From assembly GCF_004216555.1 (NCBI RefSeq), contig NZ_SGWQ01000004.1, forward strand, positions 434,001-498,000: a stretch of 64,000 nucleotides of DNA, given 5' to 3'. Positions 1-8,178 of the stretch are shown here, in pieces. Source of the DNA: Herbihabitans rhizosphaerae. GTDB lineage: Bacteria > Actinomycetota > Actinomycetes > Mycobacteriales > Pseudonocardiaceae. The position numbers were made by a program, and so were the translations under genes. The notes beneath the pieces were generated by a model. The model worked only from the letters and a program-made list of their open reading frames with translations. It was not told where the DNA came from and searched no databases. Position 1 is the stretch's first letter. Each line of letters begins with the position of its first letter.

Positions 1-195
1 CCGGGCGGCGCGTTGGACTTCATCGAACCGGGGACGCAGATGTCCTCGCGCGCGCTGACCGACCGGCTCAAGCAGCTCGGCATCCCGGTGACCACCAACT
101 TCTACGGCAACGGCACGCACACGTGGCCCTACTGGCAGCGTGAACTGCACAACTCGTACCCGATGATCGTGAAGTCCCTCGGCCTGTCCCGCTGA
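1..195 (+). CDS. Esterase / antigen-85-like alpha/beta hydrolase, C-terminal part
   Basis: Only the last 64 codons are in the window, in frame from base 1. The segment NGTHTWPYW followed by an amphipathic end resembles the C-terminus of actinobacterial esterase and mycolyltransferase-type (antigen 85 family) alpha/beta hydrolases, where this His completes the catalytic triad. The nucleophile Ser, the oxyanion hole and any signal peptide lie outside the window, so substrate and location cannot be judged. The gene is convergent with the downstream oxidoreductase, and a strong hairpin lies between them. Family assignment is from the motif only. Confidence 0.6.
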   Translation, partial: PGGALDFIEPGTQMSSRALTDRLKQLGIPVTTNFYGNGTHTWPYWQRELHNSYPMIVKSLGLSR

Positions 196-204
196 CCCGA
201 CCGC

Positions 205-288
205 GCGAGTCCCGCGCCCCGCACCGGTGAGTCCCGCGTTCACGCAGCACGAACGCGGGACTCGCCGAGGCACAGCGCGGGACTCGCG
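205..288. repeat. 22-bp intergenic repeat units, direct and inverted
   Basis: This spacer carries two copies of a roughly 22-bp unit starting GCGAGTCCCGCG (from 205 and 227) and two copies in the opposite orientation (251-265 and 269-288). The same family recurs as three tandem copies at 21799-21866. Unit 205-226 differs from unit 21799-21820 at two positions, and the inverted unit here contains the exact complement of GCGAGTCCCGCGCTGTGC found at 21821-21838. No coding potential is seen. Confidence 0.75.
229..263. terminator. Hairpin between convergent genes
   Basis: GAGTCCCGCGTTC at 229-241 pairs perfectly with GAACGCGGGACTC at 251-263 around a 9-nt loop. It lies between the ends of two convergent genes, so a bidirectional terminator role is plausible. 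There is no T-run on either side. The hairpin is built from two oppositely oriented units of the 22-bp repeat family, so it could be repeat structure only. Confidence 0.45.
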
Positions 289-299
289 ATCACGCGGAC

Positions 300-1751
300 C
301 TAGACCAGCTCCAACGGATCAGTGCGGACGCCGAAGCGCGTCCGCAACGCCCGCGCCGCGGCGTGCACACCGCACATGCCGTGCACGCCCGGTCCGGGCG
401 GCGTCGACGACGAGCACAGGTACACCCCGGGAATCGGTGTGGCGTAAGGGTTCCAGCGCACGGTCGGGCGGAACACGGTCTGCCGCAGGGAGATCGCGCC
501 GGCCGCGATGTCGCCGCCGACGTAGTTCGCGTTGTGCGTGCTCGCCTCCGCCGCGGTGATCACGTTGCTGGCCAGCACCAGATCGCGGAACCCCGGCGCG
601 AAGGCCTCGATCCGCGCGGTGACCGCCTCCGTCATGTCCACTGTGGACCCGTTCGGCACGTGCGCGTAGGTCCACAGCGTGTGCCCGCCGCGCGAGTCGT
701 CCACCACGTGCGGCTGACTCGCCAGCACGAACGGCCGCTCGGAGTGCCGGCCGGCCAGCACGTCCCGCTCCGCGGTGACGATCTCCGCCCGCGAGCCGCC
801 GAGGTGCAGCGTGCCGGCCGGCGCGCACTCCGGCACGGTCCACGGCACCGGGCCGGACAGCGCGAAGTCGACCTTGCACGCCGCCGCGCCGTGCCGGAAT
901 CGCCGCAGCGCTCGCAGATAGCCGGCCGGCAGGCGGTCGCCGGCCATCCGGGCCAGCGCGCCCGGCGTGACGTCCAGCAGCACGGCCCGCGCCGGCGGCA
1001 GCTCGTCCAGGCTCGCCACGCGGTGCCCGGTGATCACGGATCCGCCGCGCCGCACCAGCTCCGCCGTCAGCGCGTCCACAATGGACTGGCTGCCGCCGCG
1101 CGGGACCGGCCAGCCGCCGGCGTGCGCGAGCGCGCCCAGCAGCAGCGCGACGCCGGCCGGCGCGGGGGAGCGCGGCGGCGTGATCGCGTGCGCCGCCACA
1201 CCGGTGATCATCGCGGGTGCCACCTGGTCGTGGAAACGCCTGCCCCACAAGGGAGATCCCTGTTCGAGTACGCGCGCGCCGAAGCGTGCCGCGGTCACCG
1301 GCGCGCGAGGCAGTCGGCGGAAATCGGACATGCCCAGCGCGACCACGTCGGGCCACGCGTCACGCAGCGGGCCGAGCAGCGCCCGCCACGCCGCGCCGTC
1401 GACGCCCAGCCCGTCCGTCGTGCGATCGAGGTCGTGCCAGGCGATGCCGGCACGCCCGCCGTCCAGCGGATGCGCGTAGGACACCTCGGGCGTGCGCATC
1501 TCCACACCGTGCGCGCCGAGGTCGAACGCGCGGAAGAACGGTGAGGCGATCGCCATCGGGTGCACGGCGGAGCACACGTCGTGCCGGAATCCCGGCAACG
1601 TCAGCTCCGCCGTGCGCGCGCCTCCGCCGATCGTGCCGGCCGCCTCGTAGACCCGCACCGCGAGCCCGGCGCCGGCCAGCACGATGGCCGCGGCGAGGCC
1701 GTTCGGCCCCGCCCCGACCACCACGGCGTCCACATCGGACACACCCGTCAT
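300..1751 (-). CDS. FAD-dependent oxidoreductase, phytoene-desaturase-like
   Basis: A 483-residue flavoprotein. The N-terminal Rossmann motif VVVGAGPNGLAAAIVLAGAG, followed by the GG(G)ART segment near residue 45, is typical of the phytoene dehydrogenase / carotenoid isomerase-like amine-oxidase superfamily. The C-terminus has a second FAD-contact segment (PGVYLCSSSTPPGPGVHGMCG), as in these enzymes. No signal peptide or membrane anchor is seen. The nearest upstream genes, in the same direction, encode ferredoxin and P450, so it may belong to a small redox cluster with them (10-bp gap to the ferredoxin gene). Substrate unknown; no other carotenoid genes are nearby. Confidence 0.8.
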   Translation of the reverse strand: MTGVSDVDAVVVGAGPNGLAAAIVLAGAGLAVRVYEAAGTIGGGARTAELTLPGFRHDVCSAVHPMAIASPFFRAFDLGAHGVEMRTPEVSYAHPLDGGRAGIAWHDLDRTTDGLGVDGAAWRALLGPLRDAWPDVVALGMSDFRRLPRAPVTAARFGARVLEQGSPLWGRRFHDQVAPAMITGVAAHAITPPRSPAPAGVALLLGALAHAGGWPVPRGGSQSIVDALTAELVRRGGSVITGHRVASLDELPPARAVLLDVTPGALARMAGDRLPAGYLRALRRFRHGAAACKVDFALSGPVPWTVPECAPAGTLHLGGSRAEIVTAERDVLAGRHSERPFVLASQPHVVDDSRGGHTLWTYAHVPNGSTVDMTEAVTARIEAFAPGFRDLVLASNVITAAEASTHNANYVGGDIAAGAISLRQTVFRPTVRWNPYATPIPGVYLCSSSTPPGPGVHGMCGVHAAARALRTRFGVRTDPLELV

Positions 1752-1761
1752 GCCGTGAACG

Positions 1762-1971
1762 TCAGTCGTCGGACAGGCTCAGCGCACCCGACGGGCAGAT
1801 GTCCACCGCCGTGCGGGCGTGCTCCAGCGCCTCGCCGTCGACGTGCTCGGACAGCACGACGACCGTGCCCTCCGCGTCGTCCTGGTCGAAGATCGCGTCG
1901 TCGGTGAGCACGCACTGGCCCGCACCCACGCAGACGTCTCTGTCGGCGTTGATTCGCATGTCCTTCACCAT
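1762..1971 (-). CDS. Ferredoxin, 3Fe-4S type, P450 partner
   Basis: A 69-residue acidic ferredoxin with CVGAGQC near residues 14-20 and a distal CPSGA near residue 60. This C-x5-C...CP spacing is that of the single-cluster [3Fe-4S] ferredoxins (SoyB/SuaB type) that give electrons to actinobacterial P450s. The chosen start overlaps the P450 stop by 7 bp, implying translational coupling. An internal ATG at 1959 would give a 65-residue protein that still keeps the cluster. A reductase gene is not adjacent; the FAD protein downstream is not an obvious ferredoxin reductase. Confidence 0.85.
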   Translation of the reverse strand: MVKDMRINADRDVCVGAGQCVLTDDAIFDQDDAEGTVVVLSEHVDGEALEHARTAVDICPSGALSLSDD

Positions 1972-3176
1972 GCCACCGGGAGCTCACGGACGCCGAAGAT
2001 GATCGTCGAGTCCTTGAACGACAGCTCGTCGAACTCCGCCTCCACACGCAGTGTCGGCACCCGCCGGAACAGCGTGTCGAACACGATCTGCAGCTCCATC
2101 CGCGCCAGGTTCTGCCCGAGGCACTGGTGCGGGCCGTAGCCGAACGCGACGTGGTGCCGCGCGCCGCGGTCGATGTCCAGCGAATCGGGATCGGCGAACG
2201 CGTTCGGGTCACGGTTGGCCGCGTGCGCGAGACCGATCACGCCTTCGCCGGCACGGATCAGTACGCCGCCGATCTCGATGTCCTCGGTGGCCACACGGGA
2301 ACCGGCCAGTTCGGCGATCGTGAAGTACCGCAACAGTTCCTCGACCGCCGGCAGCGTCTTGCCCGGATCGGCCTTCACCGCGGCGAGCTGCTCCGGGTTG
2401 CGCAGGAACGCGATCGTGCCGAGCGAGATCATGTTCGCGGTCGTCTCGTGTCCGGCGAGCAGCAGCAGGAACGCCAGCGACACCAGTGCTTTGCGGTCGT
2501 AGGTGCCCTCTTCCCGCTGCTTGATGATCTGCCGGCCGAGCAGATCCTCTTCGCTGGGGGAGGGCTCCTTCGCCATGATCAGGTCGGTCAGATAGGCCTC
2601 CAGCTCGTCGGCGGCCTTCTCCCGCGGTTCGATGCCATCGGCGGTGTTGAGCAGTTTCGCCGACCGGGACTGGAAGAACTCGTGGTCGGCGTAGGGCACC
2701 CCGAGCAGCTCGCAGATCACCAGCGACGGCACCGGCAGCGCCAGCGCCTCGACGAGATCGGCCGGGTTGGGGCCGGCCAGCATCTCGTCGATGAACGTGT
2801 CCACGATCTCCTGGATCCTCGGCTGCAGCGCCTGCATCCGCTTGACCGTGAACTCGCCGACCACCGCGCGGCGGGCCGGTCCGTGGTCCGGCGGGTCCAT
2901 GCCGATCAGTCCGGGATCGGCTTCCATGAATTTCTTGCTGGTCTCGGTCAGCAGTGGGAATCCGGGCAGTCTGCGGTCGGAGCTGAACCGGGTGTCGGCG
3001 AGCATCGAGCGCACCTCGGTGTGCTTGGTGAGCACCCACGACTGTTTGCCGGTGGGCAGCGTGACGCGGCTGGCGGTCGGTTGGTCGCGCAGCTCCTGGT
3101 ATCCCGGCGGTGGGTCGAACGGGCAGGTGCGCTTCATGGGGAAGTCGGGAGTGGGACGGTCGGCGAGTTCGGTCAC
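1965..3176 (-). CDS. Cytochrome P450, CYP105-like
   Basis: A soluble 403-residue P450. The I-helix oxygen-activation motif is LLLLAGHETT, the K-helix ExxR is EELLR, and the heme loop FGYGPHQCLGQNLAR places the thiolate Cys near residue 352. Length and the N-terminal CPFDPPPGY segment fit bacterial class I P450s of the CYP105 type, which are typically paired with a small ferredoxin, as here. The start is a GTG. The gene is divergent from a TetR gene; the intergenic region has a candidate operator. Substrate cannot be inferred; the family often handles xenobiotics or natural products. Confidence 0.9.
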   Translation of the reverse strand: MTELADRPTPDFPMKRTCPFDPPPGYQELRDQPTASRVTLPTGKQSWVLTKHTEVRSMLADTRFSSDRRLPGFPLLTETSKKFMEADPGLIGMDPPDHGPARRAVVGEFTVKRMQALQPRIQEIVDTFIDEMLAGPNPADLVEALALPVPSLVICELLGVPYADHEFFQSRSAKLLNTADGIEPREKAADELEAYLTDLIMAKEPSPSEEDLLGRQIIKQREEGTYDRKALVSLAFLLLLAGHETTANMISLGTIAFLRNPEQLAAVKADPGKTLPAVEELLRYFTIAELAGSRVATEDIEIGGVLIRAGEGVIGLAHAANRDPNAFADPDSLDIDRGARHHVAFGYGPHQCLGQNLARMELQIVFDTLFRRVPTLRVEAEFDELSFKDSTIIFGVRELPVAW

Positions 3177-3205
3177 GGTGACACCCCGGTTTTCACATGT
3201 GGACG

Positions 3206-3271
3206 ATTATCTTCCGCTTCTCTACCCAAGGTAGCCGCGTGCTTACAGCCTTCGCCACCCATATTCGGGTG
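3206..3271. promoter_or_regulatory. P450/TetR divergent control region
   Basis: On the minus strand GATAAT at 3211-3206 is a good -10 for the P450 gene. Just upstream of it, where a -35 would fall, lies CTACC-CAA-GGTAG (3222-3234), a perfect palindrome. A second inverted repeat, CACCC-N6-GGGTG, is at 3256-3271, closer to the TetR gene. Both are plausible TetR operators; neither is proven. Confidence 0.4.
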
Positions 3272-3321
3272 AGTGACTGTTCGTCGTGCGAGAATTCGCG
3301 CAACTCGGACGAAAGGGAGCC

Positions 3322-3960
3322 GTGGGCACGGTGGAGCCAGCGACGCGATTGCGCGCCGACGCGCAGCGCAACCGCGACCTGATCATCTCGGCGGCGAAGA
3401 CCGTTTTCGCCAGCCGAGGGCCCGACGTGCCGATGGAGGAGATCGCCAAGGAGAGCGGCGTCGGCGTCGGCACGCTGTACCGGCGCTTCCCCGACCGGGA
3501 CGCGCTGATCCGCGCGGTCGCGGCGGACAACCTCGGCCAGATCCTGGACAAGGTGCGCGCCGCCATGGCCGAGGAACCGACCGGCTGGGACGCGCTCGCG
3601 CGGATCATGCGGCTGTCCACCGACCTGCGGCTCAGCGTCGCGCTGACCGCGAGCTCCGAGCGCTCGCTGGAGATCATCAGGGGCGACGAGAAGATCACCG
3701 AACTGCGTCGCACGCTGATGGGCGCGCTCGACGAGGTGGTCACCCTCGCGCAGCGGGAGAAGACCGTGCGCCAGGACGTCGGTGGCGGAGACGTCGCCGT
3801 GCTCTGCTCGCTACTGCTGCAAAAGGTGCGCAGCCTGTCCGAGGAGGGGCTGGAGTTCGCGACCGAACGGTGCGTCGCGATCATGCTGGACGGCCTGCGC
3901 GCCTCCGCGTCCAACCCGCTCCCCGGCCGCCCCTTGACCAAGAACGACGTCAAGCACTGA
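3322..3960 (+). CDS. TetR family transcriptional regulator
   Basis: About 212 residues. A typical TetR helix-turn-helix lies near the N-terminus (DLIISAAKTVFASRG, then EEIAKESGVGVGTLYRRF), followed by an all-helical ligand-binding domain. I chose the GTG at 3322 because AGGGAG sits immediately upstream. An in-frame GTG at 3286 would add 12 residues but has no ribosome-binding site, and GTG 3331 is also possible. The gene is divergent from the P450/ferredoxin pair, which suggests it regulates that cluster and itself. It ends 1 bp before the convergent IclR gene. Confidence 0.85.
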   Translation: MGTVEPATRLRADAQRNRDLIISAAKTVFASRGPDVPMEEIAKESGVGVGTLYRRFPDRDALIRAVAADNLGQILDKVRAAMAEEPTGWDALARIMRLSTDLRLSVALTASSERSLEIIRGDEKITELRRTLMGALDEVVTLAQREKTVRQDVGGGDVAVLCSLLLQKVRSLSEEGLEFATERCVAIMLDGLRASASNPLPGRPLTKNDVKH

Positions 3961-3961
3961 C

Positions 3962-4663
3962 TCAGAGTCTGGTTTGCAGGGCGTCCGCTGCGGCGAGAAG
4001 ATCTGCGGCCCAGCGGGCGCCGGGGCGGCGGCCGATTCGGTCCACCGGACCGGAAACCGACACCGCGGCGACCACGGTGCCGGAGCCGTCTCGCACGGGC
4101 GCCGACACGCTGGCGACCCCCGGTTCCCGCTCGGCGACGCTCTGCGCCCAGCCGCGCCTGCGCACCTCCAGCAGCGCCCGCTCGCCGAACACCGCGTCGT
4201 TGAGCAGCAGCCGCTGGGTGGCCGGATCCGCCCACGCGGCAAGGACTTTCGCGCCCGAGCCGGCCGTCATCGGCAGCCGCGCGCCGACCGGGACGGTGTC
4301 GCGCAGGCCACTGGGCGGCTCGGCGGCGCACACGCAGATGCGGTGCATCCCGTCGCGCCGGTAGAGCTGGACGCTCTCCCCGGTGATGTCTCGCAGTCTG
4401 GGAAGCACGGCGGTGGCCGCGTCCAACAGTGGATCCGTCGCGCCGCCGGCGAGCTCCGCCAGCGCGGCACCCGGCCGCCATCTGCCGTCGGATCCCCTGC
4501 GCAGCAAGCGATGCGTCTCCAGGCCGACCGCCAGCCGGTGCGCGGTCGCGCGCGGCAACCCCGTTCTGCTGCACAGCTCCGCGAGCCCGCACGGCTCCTT
4601 CGCGACCGCGTGCAGCACGGCCATTGCCTTGTCCAGTACTCCGATACCGCTATGCTGTCCCAC
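3962..4663 (-). CDS. ndgR: IclR family regulator, NdgR/AreB-like
   Basis: 233 residues: a winged helix at about 1-65 (LAELCSRTGLPRATAHRL as recognition region) and an IclR effector domain (QLYRRDGMHRICVCAAE, LRDTVPVGARLPM, GWAQSVAEREPGVASVSAPV). These blocks match the NdgR/AreB group, known in Streptomyces to bind the leuCD promoter and other amino-acid genes. The divergent position directly upstream of leuC agrees. The GTG start lies 6 nt after a near-consensus -10, suggesting a leaderless transcript. Confidence 0.88.
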   Translation of the reverse strand: MGQHSGIGVLDKAMAVLHAVAKEPCGLAELCSRTGLPRATAHRLAVGLETHRLLRRGSDGRWRPGAALAELAGGATDPLLDAATAVLPRLRDITGESVQLYRRDGMHRICVCAAEPPSGLRDTVPVGARLPMTAGSGAKVLAAWADPATQRLLLNDAVFGERALLEVRRRGWAQSVAEREPGVASVSAPVRDGSGTVVAAVSVSGPVDRIGRRPGARWAADLLAAADALQTRL

Positions 4664-4669
4664 GACTCG

Positions 4670-4698
4670 ATACTAGATTCCCGTCATGTGGGAGTCCA
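4670..4698 (-). promoter_or_regulatory. Promoter of the IclR/NdgR gene, leaderless
   Basis: Reading the minus strand, TGGACT (4698-4693) and TAGTAT (4675-4670) are separated by 17 bp and match actinobacterial sigma-70-like -35 and -10 boxes. The GTG start at 4663 comes 6 nt after the -10, so transcription should begin at or next to the start codon. The inverted repeat TCCC-N7-GGGA (4679-4693) lies inside the spacer and could be an autoregulatory or leuC operator. Confidence 0.55.
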
Positions 4699-4917
4699 GT
4701 ATTTGGGAAGACCACGTGTCTCGCCGGGGAAGGCTGGTGCGCCTATTCGGCGGATACAGGCGTTCGCTGCCAAGGCGGAGGAAGGTCCTCGTACTGGACG
4801 TACTTGGGCCTTTCGACAACGCAGGCAGCGGGCGCCTGGGCCGTCGAGAGGCGTGCCGGGCCTTTCCTGGCGAGGCACTCAACTCGGAACAGTTCAGAAA
4901 GCCGGCGGTGATCAGCC

Positions 4918-6321
4918 ATGGGCCGCACACTCGCGGAGAAGGTGTGGGACGCGCACGTCGTGCGCAAGGGTGAAGGCGACGAGCCGGATCTGCTCTACAT
5001 CGATCTCCATCTCGTGCACGAGGTGACCAGTCCGCAGGCCTTCGACGGGCTCCGGCTCGCCGGCCGCACGGTGCGCCGGCCGGACCTGACGATCGCCACC
5101 GAGGACCACAACGTTCCGACGACGGACATCGAGCTGCCCATCGCGGACCCGGTGTCGCGTACCCAGGTGGACACGCTTCGCCGCAACTGCAAGGAGTTCG
5201 GCGTCCGGCTGCACCCGATGGGCGACGCCGAGCAGGGCATCGTGCACGTCGTCGGTCCGCAGCTCGGGCTGACCCAGCCGGGCACCACCGTCGTCTGCGG
5301 CGACAGTCACACCTCCACGCACGGCGCGTTCGGCGCGCTCGCGTTCGGCATCGGAACGTCCGAAGTGGAGCATGTGCTGGCCACCCAGACGCTGCCGCTG
5401 CGTCCATTCAAGACGATGGCGATCACCATCGACGGCGCGCTCGCGCCCGGTGTCACGGCGAAGGACGTCATCCTCGCGGTGATCGCCAAGATCGGCACCG
5501 GCGGCGGGCAGGGATACGTACTCGAGTACCGGGGCAGCGCCATCGAGGCACTGTCCGTGGAAGCCCGGATGACCGTGTGCAACATGTCCATCGAGGCCGG
5601 CGCGCGTGCCGGCATGATCGCGCCGGACGACACGACTTTCGCCTATCTCAAGGGCCGCCCGCACGCGCCCACCGGCGAGCAGTGGGACGAGGCGGTCGCC
5701 GCGTGGCGCGAGCTGCGCACCGACGACGACGCGACGTTCGACGCCGAGGTGCGCCTGGACGCCGACGAGCTGACTCCGTTCGTCACCTGGGGAACCAACC
5801 CCGGGCAGGGTTTGCCGCTGTCCGGGCGGGTGCCGGACCCGGAGGCGATCGTCGACGAGCACGAGCGCGTCGCCGCCGAGAAGGCACTGTCCTACATGGA
5901 CCTGCGGCCGGGAACGCCGTTGCGGGACATCAGGGTCGACACCGTGTTCCTCGGCTCGTGCACGAACGGGCGAATCGAGGACCTGCGGGCCGCCGCGGAG
6001 ATCCTTCGTGGACACAAGGTCGCGGGCGGCGTGCGGATGCTCGTCGTGCCGGGCTCGATGCGGGTGCGCGAGGCCGCCGAGAACGAGGGCCTGCACAAGA
6101 TCTTCCTGGAGGCGGGCGCCGAATGGCGGGCCGCCGGCTGCTCGATGTGTCTCGGGATGAACCCGGACCAGCTCGCGCCGGGGGAGCGCAGCGCGTCCAC
6201 GTCCAACCGGAACTTCGAGGGGCGGCAAGGCAAGGGCGGCCGGACCCATCTGGTGTCCCCGCTCGTCGCCGCCGCCACCGCGATCCGCGGCACCCTGTCC
6301 ACCCCGTCCGACGTGAACTAA
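4918..6321 (+). CDS. leuC: 3-isopropylmalate dehydratase large subunit
   Basis: 467 residues, the usual LeuC length. It isomerises 2- to 3-isopropylmalate in leucine synthesis, as a [4Fe-4S] heterodimer with LeuD. Cluster ligands are seen in [13 protein letters not shown] and [11 protein letters not shown]; other aconitase-family blocks are TEDHNVPT and [20 protein letters not shown]. The ATG at 4918 follows a 254-bp region holding the IclR promoter and several short inverted repeats; I found no convincing T-box or leader peptide there. leuD follows after 10 bp, so the two are an operon, probably under the divergent NdgR-like protein. Confidence 0.97.
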   Translation: MGRTLAEKVWDAHVVRKGEGDEPDLLYIDLHLVHEVTSPQAFDGLRLAGRTVRRPDLTIATEDHNVPTTDIELPIADPVSRTQVDTLRRNCKEFGVRLHPMGDAEQGIVHVVGPQLGLTQPGTTVVCGDSHTSTHGAFGALAFGIGTSEVEHVLATQTLPLRPFKTMAITIDGALAPGVTAKDVILAVIAKIGTGGGQGYVLEYRGSAIEALSVEARMTVCNMSIEAGARAGMIAPDDTTFAYLKGRPHAPTGEQWDEAVAAWRELRTDDDATFDAEVRLDADELTPFVTWGTNPGQGLPLSGRVPDPEAIVDEHERVAAEKALSYMDLRPGTPLRDIRVDTVFLGSCTNGRIEDLRAAAEILRGHKVAGGVRMLVVPGSMRVREAAENEGLHKIFLEAGAEWRAAGCSMCLGMNPDQLAPGERSASTSNRNFEGRQGKGGRTHLVSPLVAAATAIRGTLSTPSDVN

Positions 6322-6331
6322 GGAGCTGACG

Positions 6332-6925
6332 ATGGAGCCTTTTACCACCCACACCGGCGTCGGTGTCCCACTGCGACGGTCCAACGTGGACACCGACCAG
6401 ATCATCCCGGCCGTGTACCTCAAGCGGGTCAGCCGCACCGGCTTCGCCGACGGGCTGTTCGCCGCGTGGCGCGCCGACGAGCAGTTCGTCTTGAACCACA
6501 ACGCGTTCTCGGCCGGCAGCGTGCTGGTCGCCGGGCCCGACTTCGGCACCGGATCGTCCCGCGAGCACGCCGTCTGGGCACTGGCCGACTACGGCTTTCG
6601 GGTGGTCATCTCCTCCCGGTTCGCCGACATCTTTCGGGGGAACTCCGGCAAGCAGGGGCTGCTCGCGGCGCAGTGTGAGCAGGCCGACGTCGAGCAGCTG
6701 TGGAAGGTCCTGGAGAACGATCCGGGCACCGAGGTGACCGTCGATCTGGCCGAGAAGACCGTGCGCGCAAAGGACTTCCAAGCCCGCTTCGACATCGACG
6801 ACTACACCCGCTGGCGCCTGCTCGAAGGGCTCGACGATATCGCCCTCTCGCTGCGGCATGACGCCCAGATCGGTGCCTTCGAACAGGCCCGGCCGGCCTG
6901 GAAACCGGTCACCACACCGGCCTGA
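6332..6925 (+). CDS. leuD: 3-isopropylmalate dehydratase small subunit
   Basis: 197 residues, the normal LeuD length, starting with ATG after GGAGCTGACG. The swivel-domain motif [14 protein letters not shown] near residue 70 and the N-terminal [10 protein letters not shown] block are diagnostic. It partners LeuC encoded 10 bp upstream. The region after it (6926-7182, 257 bp) separates leuCD from the HU gene and likely carries the HU promoter; TACGGT at 7118-7123 is a possible -10. Confidence 0.97.
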   Translation: MEPFTTHTGVGVPLRRSNVDTDQIIPAVYLKRVSRTGFADGLFAAWRADEQFVLNHNAFSAGSVLVAGPDFGTGSSREHAVWALADYGFRVVISSRFADIFRGNSGKQGLLAAQCEQADVEQLWKVLENDPGTEVTVDLAEKTVRAKDFQARFDIDDYTRWRLLEGLDDIALSLRHDAQIGAFEQARPAWKPVTTPA

Positions 6926-7182
6926 GTCCTTATCGAATTAGGGGCCACACAACGGTTTCGACCGGCTATTCGCACCGGGTCGATTGTGCACCGGTGATCA
7001 CATTGGTCTATGGTTCGCGGCGTGACCGGTCTGCCCAAGAGCCATCAGACGCGCGAAAAGTGCCGCCACGCAAGGAAAAATAGGGCGTGGCGCGTGGCAT
7101 TCGCGCGAACTTGGGCCTACGGTGGCGAGAAGTCGGCCGGATAGGCCGTAAACGTTCAGTGTGGTCTACGGAGGACTGAAGG

Positions 7183-7956
7183 GTGAATAAGGCCCAGCTG
7201 ATCGAGGCGCTGTCCGAGCGTCTCGGTGACAGGAAGACCGCAGGCACTGCGGTCGACGGTCTCGTCGACGTGATCGTTCGTACGGTCAACAAGGGCGAGA
7301 AGGTCAACATCACCGGGTTCGGCGTTTTCGAGAAGCGCGCTCGCGCTGCTCGAACCGCTCGCAACCCGCGCACCGGCGAAACCGTGAAGGTCAAGAAGAC
7401 CAACGTTCCCGCGTTCCGCGCGGGCACGATGTTCAAGGACGTCATCAGCGGCACGAAGAAGCTGCCGAAGGTGGCCACGACCCGTTCCACCGCCGCCAGC
7501 CGTGGCACCGCCGCGGCGAAGACGACGGCGACGCGGAGCACCGCAACCCGTGGCACCACCACGGCGCGCAGCACGGCCACTCGCGGTACCGCCGCGCGCG
7601 GCACCGCGACGCGGAGCACCACGACCCGGGCCACCACGAGCCGGACTCGTACCGCCGCAACGGGTACGACAGCCCGCAAGGCCACGACGACGCGGGCCAC
7701 CTCGACGCGGGCCACCGCGACGAAGGCCGCGCCGAAGAAGACCGCCGCGAAGCCCGCGGCGGCCAAGAGCACCACCGCCAAGGCGGCCCCGAAGAAGACC
7801 GCCGCGAAGCCCGCGGCGGCCAAGAGCACCACCGCCAAGGCCGCGCCGAAGAAGACGGCGGCCAAGAGCACCGCGGCCGCCAAGAAGGCGACCCCGGCCA
7901 AGAAGACCGCCGTGAAGGCGACCGCCAAGAAGGCGCCGGCACGGAAGAAGAAGTAG
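7183..7956 (+). CDS. hupB: HU-family nucleoid protein with long basic tail
   Basis: 257 residues. Residues 1-90 are a full HU domain ([15 protein letters not shown] at the start, [17 protein letters not shown], then [13 protein letters not shown] and PAFRAG for the DNA-clasping arms). A Thr/Arg-rich segment of TRSTATRGT-like repeats spans about 100-185, then Lys/Ala/Pro repeats of histone H1 type run to KKK at the end. Mycobacterial HupB is about 205-214 residues and lacks such a Thr/Arg block. It acts in chromosome compaction. The GTG start has GGAGGACTGAAGG upstream. A strong hairpin follows the stop. Linkage to leuD and mutT1 is as in mycobacteria. Confidence 0.95.
   Translation: MNKAQLIEALSERLGDRKTAGTAVDGLVDVIVRTVNKGEKVNITGFGVFEKRARAARTARNPRTGETVKVKKTNVPAFRAGTMFKDVISGTKKLPKVATTRSTAASRGTAAAKTTATRSTATRGTTTARSTATRGTAARGTATRSTTTRATTSRTRTAATGTTARKATTTRATSTRATATKAAPKKTAAKPAAAKSTTAKAAPKKTAAKPAAAKSTTAKAAPKKTAAKSTAAAKKATPAKKTAVKATAKKAPARKKK
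7723..7869 (+). repeat. 57-bp in-frame tandem repeat in the HU tail
   Basis: A 57-bp unit (19 codons, beginning [14 protein letters not shown]) occurs at 7723-7779 and 7780-7836, and a third partial unit starts at 7837. The two full copies are nearly identical, implying recent slippage or unequal exchange and length variation between strains. Confidence 0.85.
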
Positions 7957-7977
7957 CAGTCCACATCGGACTGACTG

Positions 7978-8008
7978 TGTGGGCCCGGCGGATTCCGCCG
8001 GGCCCACA
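7978..8008 (+). terminator. Hairpin after the HU gene
   Basis: TGTGGGCCCGGCGG (7978-7991) pairs perfectly with CCGCCGGGCCCACA (7995-8008) around ATT, giving a 14-bp GC-rich stem 21 nt after the HU stop. There is no T-tract after it, as is common for actinobacterial terminators. Confidence 0.8.
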
Positions 8009-8013
8009 GTCAT

Positions 8014-8178
8014 GTTATCGAGGGCAAAGCCGCTGCCCGTTCGGCTCCGCCGAAAGGCCTGTGGTGCTGTTGCTTGGTGGGTCAACGGCCACAGTGGGTG
8101 GCTGGGTTGCATGGGTGGTTGGCAGAGACGCCTTCGGCGTGGCGGCGGTCGCCCTCGACTTTCTCGGCCGACCTCGAC
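8014..8178 (+). mobile_element. Degraded copy of the MITE-like element at 22531
   Basis: This intergenic stretch aligns with the reverse complement of 22551-22711. Shared blocks include CGTTCGGCTCCGCCGAAA (8038-8055), GTGGGTGGTTG and a stretch of over 30 bases ending GGCGGTCGCCCTCG, with divergent sequence between. Both contain two hairpins, TTCGGC-TCC-GCCGAA and ACGCC-TTC-GGCGT. The outer end corresponding to the TGTCTGA terminal repeat is eroded here and no flanking direct repeat is seen. The region between the HU hairpin and the regulator start (8009-8289) holds nothing else recognisable. Confidence 0.65.

Noticed and set aside
4700-4917. T-box or leucine riboswitch upstream of leuC
   Set aside because: No T-box sequence or specifier loop and no clear terminator/antiterminator pair could be drawn.
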